From the NCBI GenBank assembly GCA_017398425.1, contig JAFQFZ010000062.1:1-50511 (forward strand): a stretch of DNA of 50,511 bases, read 5' to 3'. Shown one piece after another: positions 30,347-39,251 of the stretch. Made by a program: the position numbers and the translations under genes. The notes beneath the pieces are model-generated. The model saw only the letters and a program-made list of their open reading frames with translations. It had not been told where the DNA came from and did not search any database. This DNA is from Clostridia bacterium (GTDB taxonomy: Bacteria; Bacillota; Clostridia; Oscillospirales; Acutalibacteraceae). How positions within the stretch are numbered: the first letter of the stretch is position 1; each line of letters begins with the position of its first letter.

Positions 30347-33097
30347 TCAATCTTTGTCAGCGCCGCAGCACTTTTTGTATTTCTTGCCGCTGCCGCACGG
30401 ACAGGGATCGTTGCGCCCGATCTTGTCGGACGCGGTGTTGCGCACCGGCTTTTTCTCCAGCGTCCCGTCGCCCGCGGACGTTCCCGTCTCCTTGGCGACC
30501 TGCTCACGCTTGGGTTCTTCGTTTTGGCGCACTTCGACGGTCATCATGGCGCGCGCGGTATCCTCGCGGATGGCGGCGACCATGTGGTCGAACATATCAA
30601 AACCCTCGAGACGGTACATCACGACGGGATCCTTTTGCGCGTAGGAACGCAGGTGGATACCGCGCTTGAGTTCTTCCATCTCGTCGATGTGGTTCATCCA
30701 GTGACGGTCGACGTTGCGAAGCAGGATGACGCGCTCGATCTCGCGCATCGTCTCGTCGCCGTAGCGCGCTTCCTTGTCGGCGTACTTCGCTTCGGCACGA
30801 TCCACCAGCACGTCCACGATCTCGCGACGGTCAAGGTCTTCGAGCTCTTGCGCCGTGTAGCGGAAATCCGTCTCATCGCACAGCCAGCCGCCGAAATAAC
30901 TGCGCAGACCGTGGAGGTTCCAGTTTTCGTGTTCTTCGTCGTCGGCGGTGTACTGCGCGACCGCCGCTTCGATGGCTTCCGTCACCATCTTCCAGATACT
31001 GTCGCGCACACTCTCGCCGTTCAACACCTGATCACGCTGACCGTAGATGATCTCGCGCTGACGGTTCATGACATCGTCAAATTGGATGACGTCGCGGCGG
31101 GCACCGAAGTGGCGTTCTTCCACGCGGCGTTGCGCGTTCTCCACCATATCGGTGAGCATTTTGTTCTCGAGCGCCGTCTCGTCGTCGATGCGGAACGTGT
31201 TCATGATACTGTAGAAGCGGTCACCCGCAAACAAGCGGATCAGGTTGTCCTCGGCGGACAGGTAGAAGCGCGTCTCACCGGGGTCACCCTGACGACCCGA
31301 ACGACCGCGCAACTGGTTGTCGATGCGGCGGGATTCGTGACGCTCGGTGCCGATGATGAACAGACCGCCCGCTTGGATGACCGTCTCGGTGTCGGGACGG
31401 ATCTCCTCGGCGTACTTCGCTTCGAGTTCCTTGAACACGCGGCGTGCCTCGCGCACCTCGTCGTTCGCCGCCTCGCCGAAGTTGTCCGCTTCGAGGATCA
31501 ACTCCTCGGCAAAGCCCAAACGGCGCATCTCGTTCTTCGCCATGAATTCGGGGTTGCCGCCGAGCTTGATGTCGGTGCCGCGTCCTGCCATGTTGGTCGC
31601 GACCGTCACAGCGCCCGGCTTGCCCGCCTGCGCGACGATCTCCGCTTCCTTTTGGTGGTACTTGGCGTTCAGGACTTCATGCTTGATACCGCGGCGCTTG
31701 AGCATCGCGGACAGCTTTTCGGATTTTTCGATGGAGACCGTACCGACCAGCACCGGCTGCTTGCGCGCGTTGCACTCGAGGATCTGCTCGATGACGGCGT
31801 TGAACTTGCCCTGCTCGGTTTTGTAGAACAGGTCGTTGCCGTCCACACGCACCACGGGACGGTTGGTGGGGATCTCCACCACGTCGAGGTGATAGATCTG
31901 TTGAAATTCCAGCTCTTCGGTCATCGCCGTACCGGTCATGCCCGACAGCTTCTTATACATACGGAAATAGTTCTGGAACGTGATGGTGGCGAGGGTGCGG
32001 CTCTCGCGTTGCACCTTGACGCCTTCCTTCGCTTCGATCGCCTGATGCAGACCCTCGTTGTACCGACGGCCGGGCATCTTACGACCGGTGTGCTCGTCGA
32101 CGATGACCACTTCACCGTCTTCGACCACGTATTCGATGTCACGGCGCATCACGCCGTGCGCTTTGATGGCTTGGTTGATGTGATGCAGGAGAGTGACGTT
32201 GCGGTCGTCCATCAGGTTTTCCACCTGGAAGTGACGCTCCGCTTTTTTGACACCGCTTCTCGTGAGGGTGGCGGTGTGACCCTTTTCGTCGACGATGTAG
32301 TCCGCGTCGATGTCGAGCGAATCCTGGTCCTCTTTGGTGTCCATCTCTTTGACCTTGATGAGCTTCAACGTCTTAGCAAACCGATCGGCGAGTTCGTACA
32401 GCTCGCTCGAGCGGTCACCGGCACCCGAAATGATGAGCGGGGTGCGCGCTTCGTCGATCAAGATGGAGTCGACCTCGTCGACGATGGCAAACGCATGACC
32501 GCGTTGCACCTTATCCTTCGCGTGCACGACCATATTGTCGCGCAGATAGTCGAAACCGAGCTCGTTGTTGGTGCCGTAGGTGATATCGGCGGCGTAGGCG
32601 GCACGGCGCTCCTCGCGCGTCTGGTCGTGAAGCACCAGACCGACCGTCAAGCCGAGGTAGGTGTACACCTGACCCATCCACTCGCTGTCGCGCGCGGCCA
32701 GATATTCGTTGACGGTGACAATGTGCACGCCGTTGCCGGTCAAGGCGTTGAGATACGCCGGCAACAGTACCGTCTGCGTCTTGCCTTCGCCCGTCTTCAT
32801 CTCCGCGATGCGTCCCTGATGCAGGATGATACCGCCGAGGATCTGGACGGGGAAGTGCGGCGTGTGAAGCACGCGGCGCGTCGCCTCACGGCAGGCGGCA
32901 TACGCCTCGGGAAGCAGTTGATCCAGCTCCGCTCCCTCGGCCAGGCGACGGCGGAATTCCGCCGTCTTGCCGCGAAGTGTCGCTTCGTCGAGTGCTTTGT
33001 ATTCTTCTTCGAGGGCGAGCACCTTGTCACACAGCGGACGGATCCGCTTGATCTCTTTGGTGCTGTAATCGCCGAAGATCGCTTTCAAAATTCCCAT
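30347..33097 (-). CDS. secA: Preprotein translocase motor ATPase SecA
   Basis: A 916-residue SecA, the motor that pushes unfolded proteins through SecYEG. Walker A is MKTGEGKT (100-107), followed by TVNEYLAARD, YGTNNELGFDYLRDN, VDEVDSILIDEARTPLI, the helicase C half with ATNMAGRGTDI and GRSGRQGDPG, and a C-terminal zinc site CPCGSGKKYKKCC that binds phospholipid/SecB in relatives. Full length for the family. AAGGAAATCGG precedes the ATG. The signal-peptide proteins in this window would depend on it. Confidence 0.97.
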   Translation of the reverse strand: MGILKAIFGDYSTKEIKRIRPLCDKVLALEEEYKALDEATLRGKTAEFRRRLAEGAELDQLLPEAYAACREATRRVLHTPHFPVQILGGIILHQGRIAEMKTGEGKTQTVLLPAYLNALTGNGVHIVTVNEYLAARDSEWMGQVYTYLGLTVGLVLHDQTREERRAAYAADITYGTNNELGFDYLRDNMVVHAKDKVQRGHAFAIVDEVDSILIDEARTPLIISGAGDRSSELYELADRFAKTLKLIKVKEMDTKEDQDSLDIDADYIVDEKGHTATLTRSGVKKAERHFQVENLMDDRNVTLLHHINQAIKAHGVMRRDIEYVVEDGEVVIVDEHTGRKMPGRRYNEGLHQAIEAKEGVKVQRESRTLATITFQNYFRMYKKLSGMTGTAMTEELEFQQIYHLDVVEIPTNRPVVRVDGNDLFYKTEQGKFNAVIEQILECNARKQPVLVGTVSIEKSEKLSAMLKRRGIKHEVLNAKYHQKEAEIVAQAGKPGAVTVATNMAGRGTDIKLGGNPEFMAKNEMRRLGFAEELILEADNFGEAANDEVREARRVFKELEAKYAEEIRPDTETVIQAGGLFIIGTERHESRRIDNQLRGRSGRQGDPGETRFYLSAEDNLIRLFAGDRFYSIMNTFRIDDETALENKMLTDMVENAQRRVEERHFGARRDVIQFDDVMNRQREIIYGQRDQVLNGESVRDSIWKMVTEAIEAAVAQYTADDEEHENWNLHGLRSYFGGWLCDETDFRYTAQELEDLDRREIVDVLVDRAEAKYADKEARYGDETMREIERVILLRNVDRHWMNHIDEMEELKRGIHLRSYAQKDPVVMYRLEGFDMFDHMVAAIREDTARAMMTVEVRQNEEPKREQVAKETGTSAGDGTLEKKPVRNTASDKIGRNDPCPCGSGKKYKKCCGADKD

Positions 33098-33294
33098 GGT
33101 TACCGATTTCCTTTCTTGCGCTCATGAACTATCGTGATCTCGCCGCCGTGCGGCAAAGAAGTTTGACACATATACATACCCATCTTATCACAAATATCCA
33201 TAGGTTACAACCGTATTTTTTCGCAAAACACGGTTTCTGCAAATTTTTCACAAACCGCGCCGAAAAAGTGGGGTGGATTTGTCGAATGTTTCCC
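33098..33294. other. Divergent gap between secA and the PHP gene
   Basis: The 300-bp gap holds the secA leader and the PHP promoter. The A/T-rich stretch 33,160-33,260 has no convincing hairpin, riboswitch or reading frame with a ribosome site. I could not fix the secA promoter. Confidence 0.4.
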
Positions 33295-33323
33295 TTGAAT
33301 TTTGACAAAGCTTGTTCTATAAT
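33295..33323 (+). promoter_or_regulatory. Promoter of the PHP gene
   Basis: TTGAAT (33295-33300), 17-bp spacer, TATAAT (33318-33323), about 80 bases before the start codon. Confidence 0.7.
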
Positions 33324-33402
33324 GTTCAATGAGAGGAAATTTGATTTCTTAAACCCACACTACAACACTTGACCCCTTGATATAGGGATGGAGGGACACA
33401 AT

Positions 33403-34236
33403 TTGGCCAGCGATCTGCACTGTCACACCAAAATCTCCGACGGCTCTTTGGGCATTGAAGACCTGATTGCCATGGCGAAACGCCGCGGCATCAGCACCCT
33501 GTCCGTCACCGACCACGACACCACCGCCGGTGCTACGCGCGCTGTCATCATCGGTAAGCGCCAAGGTCTCAACGTCATCCACGGCGTGGAATTTTCCACC
33601 GCCGATCCCGCCCGCAACGGCAAGGCTCACCTGCTTTGCTATATGTGCGACACACCCGACCGTTTGGAGGGACTGTGCCGCCAGATCGGCGAGCGTCGCA
33701 AAAAAGCGGCTAACGACATGGTGCGCCGCGTCATGCGCTACTACCCCATCACCCCCGAAATGGTGGTGCGTTGCGCGCAGGGAAGCACCAATTTCTACAA
33801 GCAACATATCATGCACGCGCTGATGGACGCCGGCTATGCGGACAGCATCTTCGGCGATGTCTTTGATAAGCTGTTCGGCAAGAACGGCACCGCGCGCGTG
33901 GAGATCGAATATCCCGACGTGCGCGACGTGGTGGAGCTCATCCACAGCGCAGGCGGCATTGCGGTGTTGGCGCACCCCTACCTCTACAAGAACGAAGCGC
34001 TGCTCGAAGAGCTTGCCGCAAGCGGGCTCGACGGCGTGGAGGTGTGGCACCCCACCCACTCCGAGGAACAGGCGGAGGCGCTCAAGGACTTCGCGACGCA
34101 ACACAACCTGCTGATGACGGGCGGCTCGGACTTCCACGGTATGTATTCCCGCACCCAGCGCACGCTGTGCAGCACGTCCTGCCCCGACGAGCACGTGCAG
34201 GCGCTGTTCGCGTACAAAGAGCGCCATTCGAAATAA
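33403..34236 (+). CDS. PHP-domain phosphoesterase
   Basis: A 277-residue polymerase-and-histidinol-phosphatase domain protein, probably a metal-dependent phosphatase or 3',5'-nucleotide phosphatase of the YciV/TrpH type. Metal motifs in order: DLHCHTKISDG, TDHDT, GVEFS, VLAHPYLY and GSDFHG. Two starts are possible in the same frame: an ATG at 33388 with no site, or a TTG at 33403 placed seven bases after GGAGGG; the second is preferred. It opens a plus-strand run with the TSCPD, MscS and metallophosphoesterase genes. Confidence 0.85.
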   Translation: MASDLHCHTKISDGSLGIEDLIAMAKRRGISTLSVTDHDTTAGATRAVIIGKRQGLNVIHGVEFSTADPARNGKAHLLCYMCDTPDRLEGLCRQIGERRKKAANDMVRRVMRYYPITPEMVVRCAQGSTNFYKQHIMHALMDAGYADSIFGDVFDKLFGKNGTARVEIEYPDVRDVVELIHSAGGIAVLAHPYLYKNEALLEELAASGLDGVEVWHPTHSEEQAEALKDFATQHNLLMTGGSDFHGMYSRTQRTLCSTSCPDEHVQALFAYKERHSK

Positions 34237-34258
34237 GGCGATTGAAAGGAACGAGATC

Positions 34259-34510
34259 ATGACATACTCCTATCGTCCCAAGGGCGTTTGCTCCGGGCAG
34301 ATCACCTTCGAGATCGACGACGAGGGTCGCCTGCATCACGTGCAGTTTTACGGCGGATGCAACGGCAACGGACAAGGATTGGCGCGACTGGCGGAGGGCG
34401 CCTTGGCAACCGAGGTGCGCGACCGTTTGCGCGGCGTGCGTTGCGGTATGCGTTCGACCTCCTGCCCCGATCAGCTCAGTCTCGCCATTGAGCAGGCGCT
34501 GAACCGATAA
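34259..34510 (+). CDS. TSCPD-domain protein (TIGR03905 family)
   Basis: An 83-residue protein with the namesake motif TSCPD near its end, a GGCNGN segment in the middle and Cys in GVCSG and RGVRCG, so it probably holds a metal or cluster. The family is small, widespread in Clostridia and of unknown function; the TSCPD domain also ends some class II ribonucleotide reductases. AAAGGAACG lies upstream, and the gene starts 22 bases after the PHP stop. Confidence 0.88.
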   Translation: MTYSYRPKGVCSGQITFEIDDEGRLHHVQFYGGCNGNGQGLARLAEGALATEVRDRLRGVRCGMRSTSCPDQLSLAIEQALNR

Positions 34511-34524
34511 GTTTGGATTCTTGG

Positions 34525-34556
34525 GATCCCGATGCGCCGCATCGGGATCTTTTTTT
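34525..34556 (+). terminator. Terminator after the TSCPD gene
   Basis: Arms GATCCCGATGC and GCATCGGGATC with loop GCC, followed by seven Ts. Confidence 0.9.
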
Positions 34557-34573
34557 GAAAGAAGGCATGTTTC

Positions 34574-35392
34574 ATGGATTTTTGGGATTTTCTCGATCAA
34601 CCTGTCGGTGACTTTACCGTCAAACAGTTGCTCGGAGCGGCGTTGGTGATCCTGATCGGTGTGTTGCTGGTCAAGATCGTGATGGCGATCTTCAAGCGCG
34701 TGATGAAAACGAGCAAGATGGCGCCGAGCCTTAAGAGCGTGATGACCACGGTGTTCCGCATCACCCTGTATACGCTCCTCGTGCTGGTCGTGGCGGATTA
34801 CTTCGGCATCCCCGTCACCTCGCTGATCACGGTGCTGGGCATCGTCGGTCTGGCGGTGTCGCTGGCGCTGCAGGATACGCTCGCCAATGTGTTCAGCGGC
34901 CTCATCCTGCTCGCCGCGAAGACCTTCTCGGAGGGGGATTACGTCCAGCTCAACGGGCTCGAAGGCACCGTCATCAAGGTGGATCTGATGAACACCCATC
35001 TCTGCACCGCCGACAACAAAACGGTACGCATCCCCAACAAGGATGTGCAAGCCGCCCCCATCGTCAATTTTTCGCATGAGCCGACGCGCCGCGTGGAGAT
35101 CCGCGTGACCGCGTCCTACGACTGCGCCACCGAGGATGTGAAGGCGGCGCTTCTCGAAGCCGCTTCGTCCATCGACACCGTACACGCCGACCCTGCTCCC
35201 TTTGCGGGACTCTCCGCCTATCAGGCGAGCAGTATCGAATATGTCCTGCGCGCGTGGACGGATTCCGCCGCCTACTGGGACACGTTCTTCGGCTTGAACG
35301 AGAAGGTGCGCGAGTGCTTTGACCGTCACGGCATCGCCATGACCTACGACCACCTCAACGTGCACATGATCCCCCAAGAAAAGGAGGACTGA
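34574..35392 (+). CDS. mscS: MscS-family mechanosensitive channel
   Basis: A 272-residue small-conductance channel that opens on membrane tension to release solutes in hypo-osmotic shock. Two leading helices (about 18-42 and 58-80) and the pore helix with GIVGLAVSLALQDTLANVFSG (about 90-115) are followed by the beta domain signature FSEGDYVQLNGLEGTVIKVDLMNTHL and PNKDV. Length and layout match MscS. AGAAGG precedes the ATG. The next gene starts two bases after its stop. Confidence 0.93.
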   Translation: MDFWDFLDQPVGDFTVKQLLGAALVILIGVLLVKIVMAIFKRVMKTSKMAPSLKSVMTTVFRITLYTLLVLVVADYFGIPVTSLITVLGIVGLAVSLALQDTLANVFSGLILLAAKTFSEGDYVQLNGLEGTVIKVDLMNTHLCTADNKTVRIPNKDVQAAPIVNFSHEPTRRVEIRVTASYDCATEDVKAALLEAASSIDTVHADPAPFAGLSAYQASSIEYVLRAWTDSAAYWDTFFGLNEKVRECFDRHGIAMTYDHLNVHMIPQEKED

Positions 35393-35394
35393 CG

Positions 35395-36213
35395 GTGCTT
35401 GACGTAACTAAGGACGCGCGCTTTCGCATCGACCGCGACACGCTCGTGATCGACGGTTTGCAACGTTCATACCGTCTGTTTCAGTTGTCCGACAGCCACA
35501 TGAGCCCCGACTCCCCCCTCGACACCGACGAGCATCGAGAGAAGGCGGCACACCTGCGCGAAGTATGGATGCAACACGGCAACGGACTGTCGCAGGAAGA
35601 CAATTTCCGAGCGCTCACCGCCTACGGACGTTCCTTGCAATGCGACCGCTTTTTGTTTGCGGGCGATATGACCGACTTTCCCTCCCCCGGCACCGCCTCG
35701 GTCGCCAAGACGATGTTCGACGAAGCGGGGGCCTATCTCTACACCCCCGGAAACCACGAGCAGGCGTTTCGGTTTCCTTCCTATTTCGAAGCGATCGCGA
35801 ACGGCGACCCCGCGTTTCAGGTGACGGAGCTTGAGGAACTGCGCCTGGTCGCTGTGGACAACGCCGCGCACGGTGTGCCCGACCGCGTGATCGAGGCGCT
35901 CACCGACGTACTTTACGGCGACAAGCCCGTCATCCTCCTGCAACACACGCCGCTCGACTGCCCGACGCTTCGCCCCTTTGCGGAAGATTACTGGCAGGAC
36001 GTGACCTACTTCCTGTTCGGTCTGCCCGGAGAAGGCGACAACATCGACACCTACGTCCGCTTGTTGACGAAGGAGAAAACACAGCTCAAAGCGGTCGTCG
36101 CAGGGCATTTGCATCTTTCTCACGTCGATACCTTCGAAAACGGCGTGACGCAATTCGTCTCCGCCCCCTGCCTCGCGGGATATGCCCGCGTGATCGATAT
36201 TCAAGGACGATAA
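35395..36213 (+). CDS. Calcineurin-like metallophosphoesterase
   Basis: A 272-residue phosphoesterase. The start is a GTG two bases after the mscS stop, with AAGGAGG inside the end of mscS, so the two are coupled. Metal-binding blocks in order: SDSHMS (D-x-H), FAGDMTD (G-D), TPGNHE (G-N-H-E), LLQHTP and AGHLHLSH (G-H-x-H). It may act on cyclic nucleotides or other phosphodiesters; the substrate cannot be read. The pairing with mscS hints at a role in osmotic or envelope stress, which is inference. Confidence 0.87.
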   Translation: MLDVTKDARFRIDRDTLVIDGLQRSYRLFQLSDSHMSPDSPLDTDEHREKAAHLREVWMQHGNGLSQEDNFRALTAYGRSLQCDRFLFAGDMTDFPSPGTASVAKTMFDEAGAYLYTPGNHEQAFRFPSYFEAIANGDPAFQVTELEELRLVAVDNAAHGVPDRVIEALTDVLYGDKPVILLQHTPLDCPTLRPFAEDYWQDVTYFLFGLPGEGDNIDTYVRLLTKEKTQLKAVVAGHLHLSHVDTFENGVTQFVSAPCLAGYARVIDIQGR

Positions 36214-36256
36214 GGGTGACCTGCCGCTCGTTTGATCGGTTTTTGAAAACCCATTG

Positions 36257-36447
36257 GATTGCGTAGGGCGGTGCCTTGGTGCCGCCGCGTTCCCGAAAAG
36301 GGACGGTCGCGCGTCGCGCGACGGCGAAATGCGGTAGGATTATCACGGCGCGGATAAATCCGCGCCCTACATCATGTACATTGCTTGATGTAGCGTGTGC
36401 GCTCGTTGGATCGGCCATGTGGGAGGGCATGGAAGCCCTCCCCTACG
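36257..36447. repeat. Long intergenic mosaic repeat, copy 1
   Basis: About 190 bp nearly matching 50130-50318. The middle (CGACGGCGAAATGCGG onward through CGCGCCCTAC and GTACATTGCTTGATG) differs by about one base between copies over roughly 85 bp. It includes two CCCTAC-tailed hairpins, GGCGCGGAT/ATCCGCGCC (36347-36370) and GGGAGGGC/GCCCTCCC (36421-36447), and starts with GTAGGGC. No reading frame with a start signal crosses it. Confidence 0.85.
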
Positions 36448-36481
36448 CGATTTCATCAGTTGACGTAGGCGCATGCGCGAC

Positions 36482-36660
36482 CCTTGCCCTCCCTTGTCAG
36501 GGAGGGTGGCTCGCCGCAAGGCGAGACGGGAGGGTAGTCTTTGCCCTCAACAGGGAGTGCCTTCCCCGCCCTACAAGGTTGCCATACGTTTGTGCGAGAT
36601 CCGTCTCTCCCTCCGTCTTTCGGCTTCGCCGAAATCCACCTCCCTCAATGAGGGAGGCAA
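36482..36660. repeat. Mosaic repeat: CTCCCT-GAGGGAG and CCTCCGTC units
   Basis: Module one: CCCTCCC/GGGAGGG arms, then CTCGCC/GGCGAG, then GGGAGGGTAG (36487-36537). Module two: CCCTCCGTC, CGGC-TTCG-GCCG type stem (TTTCGGCTTCGCCGAAA) and CACCTCCCTC/GAGGGAGGC (36611-36660). Same family as 21185-21303 and 49788-49970, with other stem sequences. Confidence 0.75.
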
Positions 36661-36684
36661 GACGCACGCCGCCGTATTCCCCAC

Positions 36685-36719
36685 AAAAAAACGAGGTGCA
36701 AAATGCACCTCGTTTTTTT
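36685..36719. terminator. Bidirectional terminator of the nucleotidyltransferase gene
   Basis: Arms ACGAGGTGCA (36691-36700) and TGCACCTCGT (36704-36713), with A and T runs on either side. Confidence 0.85.
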
Positions 36720-36723
36720 ATCA

Positions 36724-36785
36724 TTTCGTCGCGCAACGCGCGACTCCTTCATTCTTCATTTTTCATTTTTCATTCTTCATTGCTC
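36724..36785. repeat. GTCGCGC hairpin and TTCATTCTTCA/TTTTTCA run
   Basis: The hairpin GTCGCGC-AAC-GCGCGAC followed by TCCTTCATTCTTCA, then repeated TTTTTCAT/TCTTCAT words. The same hairpin-plus-TCCTT layout, with a different stem, appears at 46889 and at 50481. Confidence 0.65.
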
Positions 36786-37955
36786 TTACAGTCCCATCGC
36801 GTCAAAGAGCGCGATCTCGGTTTCCAGCTCCGCCTCGTTCAGAGAGGCGTACTGCCGCCGCTTTTCGTGGATGCGGCGGTTCTTCGTTGCACCCTGCCAG
36901 AAGCGATGCACATACGACACGGGCAACAGCCACGGATGCTTTTGCACGTAGGCAAACCGGCGCTTCATCGACTCGACCGTCGGGAACCAACGACGCCATC
37001 GTCTCTGTCCGCCGCGCGCTTCGCGGCGCTGTTCGCTCAGGCGCATCCGCTCATCCTTGCCGAAGGTACCGCCGCCGAGCAACCGCAAAAGCATGCGCTC
37101 TTCCGTTTCGGTGTCGACCTCCTCTTCGTGAGCTTGGTCGACACACGCCAACCCCCACACGTCACAAAGATAGAGCAGACGCTTCGTAAACGCCGCCAGA
37201 TGCTGACGCTCAAGCTCCTTCATCACTGCACTCCACAGGGCTTCATCCGCGGCAAAGCGGTCGTAAAGCACCGCCACGTCCATCACCTGCCGCACACCGC
37301 AACCACCTGCGGAAAAATGCGCCGCCAGATGGTGGATCACGTGCAGGATCTCGGCCTCATCGCTGAGAACGTACGTCTCGCCGTCCTGACGGCGCGCATC
37401 CTGCCACAGCGTGTCGTAGATCGCCGTTTCCTGTCGGCGCACGTCGAAGCGGCGCACCACCGTGTGGATCTCGACCATCACGCGCCGCCGTTCGTAGACC
37501 CATACCTCGGCGGTCTTTTCCGTGCAAGCAAAACCAAGCTCCGCCATCACCGCATCCGCGCGAAGGCGATCGCTCTCGCGCACCGCCATATCGATATCGC
37601 CCATACTGCGCATGGCAGGCTGACGGTAATACCGCCGCAGCACCGCCCCTTTAAAAAACACGTGGGGGATGCACTTGTCCGACAACGCTTTGGCGATGTC
37701 ACGGCAAGCAAGGTGCTGTTCTTCCGCCATCGCGATGGACAAAAATCCGTCGCGGCGAAGACGCGCACGGGCCGCCTCGGGCATTTCGAGATGCTCGGTG
37801 ACGGTAAAAAGTGCCCCCGACAAGCTCTGACGTTTGGCAAGGCCGTAGAGTTTTGCCCACGCAGGAGAGGGCAAGGACAGCGACGCGATCGGTTCACCGC
37901 GCAAGAACGCCGCCATACATTGCATGAACGTCTTATTGAGCGCCTTCGTTTCCAC
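36786..37955 (-). CDS. Nucleotidyltransferase-fold protein (NTP_transf_5 family)
   Basis: A 389-residue protein starting at a GTG (37955) with AAGGAGG eight bases upstream; the frame extends 18 codons further back without a site. The signature FFKGAVLRRYY...RSMGDIDMAV, near 100-125, is the G-A/G-x-x-L...D-x-D pattern of the uncharacterised nucleotidyltransferase family PF14907, seen near polysaccharide and peptide synthesis genes. A helical C-terminal half follows, with HHLAAHFSAGG and a basic end. It sits 25 bases after dusB. Substrate unknown. Confidence 0.8.
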   Translation of the reverse strand: METKALNKTFMQCMAAFLRGEPIASLSLPSPAWAKLYGLAKRQSLSGALFTVTEHLEMPEAARARLRRDGFLSIAMAEEQHLACRDIAKALSDKCIPHVFFKGAVLRRYYRQPAMRSMGDIDMAVRESDRLRADAVMAELGFACTEKTAEVWVYERRRVMVEIHTVVRRFDVRRQETAIYDTLWQDARRQDGETYVLSDEAEILHVIHHLAAHFSAGGCGVRQVMDVAVLYDRFAADEALWSAVMKELERQHLAAFTKRLLYLCDVWGLACVDQAHEEEVDTETEERMLLRLLGGGTFGKDERMRLSEQRREARGGQRRWRRWFPTVESMKRRFAYVQKHPWLLPVSYVHRFWQGATKNRRIHEKRRQYASLNEAELETEIALFDAMGL

Positions 37956-37980
37956 GTTCCTCTCCTCCTTTTCACAAAAT

Positions 37981-38952
37981 TTATCCTCGTTCTCCGGCGC
38001 GGATGACATCCACGCACAGCGTTTCGAGATCCGCGATCGTCGTCAATTCGCACGCCCGTTGACGCCAGGCGGATGCACCGTCGATGCCGCGCATATACCA
38101 TCCGGCGTGCTTGCGCGCTTGCAGGAGTGCGATCTTCTCGCCCTTATATTCCGCCATCGCGCGGACTTGTTTGTAGAGCAGTTCCATGCGCCGTGACACG
38201 GGCGGCACGGGCAGGATGACCCCGTGGGTCAGATAGGCTTCGATCTGCGTGAAGATCCAGGGTGCTCCGAGCGCACCGCGCCCGACCGCCACCAAATCGC
38301 AATCGGTATCCTCAAACATGGTCGCCGCGTCGTTGGCATCGAGAATGTCGCCGTTGCCGATGACGGGGATGGACACCGCGCGCTTGACCGCTTTGATGAT
38401 CTCGCGATCGACAGGCGGGGCATACATCTGATCGCGGGTGCGACCGTGCACGGTGATCGCCGAAGCCCCTCCGGCTTCCACCGCCTGCGCGACCTCCACC
38501 GCGTTGACCTGCGTTTTGTCGTAGCCCTTGCGGATCTTCGCCGTGACGGGGACATCCACCTCTTTGACCATCGCTTCCACGATGCGGCGGCACAACTCGG
38601 GTGAGCGCATCAGCGCACTGCCGCAGGAGTTGCCCGCGATCTTCGGTGCGGGGCACCCCATGTTGATGTCGATCGCCGCAGGGGAAAATTCCATGACCAG
38701 CGACGCCGCTTTTGCCATGATGTCGGGATCATCTCCGAACAACTGGATCGCCGCGGGGCGTTCGCGCTCGTCAAGCATCAACAGTTCGCGGCTTTTACGG
38801 TCACCGTAGCAGAGTCCCTTAGCGCTGACCATCTCGGTGGTCACGAGCGCCGCGCCGTGATCCACGCACATCGTACGAAACGCGCGGTCGGTCGCGCCCG
38901 CCATCGGGGCGAGCACCGCGTGTCCTTGTATCTCCAACGTTCCGATCTTCAT
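37981..38952 (-). CDS. dusB: tRNA-dihydrouridine synthase
   Basis: A 323-residue FMN enzyme that reduces uridine to dihydrouridine in the tRNA D loop. The TIM-barrel landmarks are LAPMAGATDRAFR, TEMVSAKGL, IQLFGDDP, INMGCPAPKI (catalytic Cys), VTAKIRKGY, ITVHGRTRDQMY, IPVIGNGDI and GRGALGAPWIF. The pattern fits the DusB group common in Firmicutes. Start MKIGTLEIQGHAVLAPM is normal. It is followed by the nucleotidyltransferase gene and preceded by a terminator. Confidence 0.94.
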   Translation of the reverse strand: MKIGTLEIQGHAVLAPMAGATDRAFRTMCVDHGAALVTTEMVSAKGLCYGDRKSRELLMLDERERPAAIQLFGDDPDIMAKAASLVMEFSPAAIDINMGCPAPKIAGNSCGSALMRSPELCRRIVEAMVKEVDVPVTAKIRKGYDKTQVNAVEVAQAVEAGGASAITVHGRTRDQMYAPPVDREIIKAVKRAVSIPVIGNGDILDANDAATMFEDTDCDLVAVGRGALGAPWIFTQIEAYLTHGVILPVPPVSRRMELLYKQVRAMAEYKGEKIALLQARKHAGWYMRGIDGASAWRQRACELTTIADLETLCVDVIRAGERG

Positions 38953-38973
38953 ACCAAAACAGCCTTTCTTACC

Positions 38974-38999
38974 AAAAAAGCGGCTTGCGCCGCTTTTTT
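38974..38999 (-). terminator. Terminator of the XRE-DUF2975-XRE operon
   Basis: Arms AAAAAAGCGGC and GCCGCTTTTTT with loop TTGC. It overlaps the last base of the small XRE stop codon and runs into Ts on both strands. Confidence 0.85.
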
Positions 39000-39217
39000 T
39001 ACGTTTCCGATTCGTCGTCTGTGAATTCCAAAATATCCGCCGGCTGACATTGCAGCTCGCGGCAAATCGCGCTCAGAGTGGAGAACCGAATCGCCTTGGC
39101 GCGGTTGTTTTTCAAAATCGACAGATTCGCCAGCGTGATGCCGACGCGGTCGGACAGCTCGGTCAAGCCGATTTTGCGCTTGGCCATCATCACGTCCAAA
39201 TTCACTATGATCGCCAC
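38999..39217 (-). CDS. Small XRE/YozG-like regulator
   Basis: A 72-residue Cro/CI-type helix-turn-helix protein. The GTG at 39217 is preferred because AAGGAGG lies nine bases upstream and because it gives the family start (M/V)AIIVNLDVMMAKRK. HTH: LTELSDRVGITLANLSILKNNRAKAIR. It ends CQPADILEF as in YozG-like proteins, which are usually paired with DUF2975 membrane proteins, as here (34-base gap). It probably represses its own operon. Confidence 0.88.
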   Translation of the reverse strand: MAIIVNLDVMMAKRKIGLTELSDRVGITLANLSILKNNRAKAIRFSTLSAICRELQCQPADILEFTDDESET

Positions 39218-39251
39218 AGGGTTCTCCCTCCTTTCTCTCCGATTCAACCGT

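Noticed and set aside
30524..33127. 867-codon open frame on the plus strand opposite secA
   Set aside because: It is the exact antisense of a full, well-conserved SecA and arises from GC-rich codon bias; no start signal and no recognisable protein.
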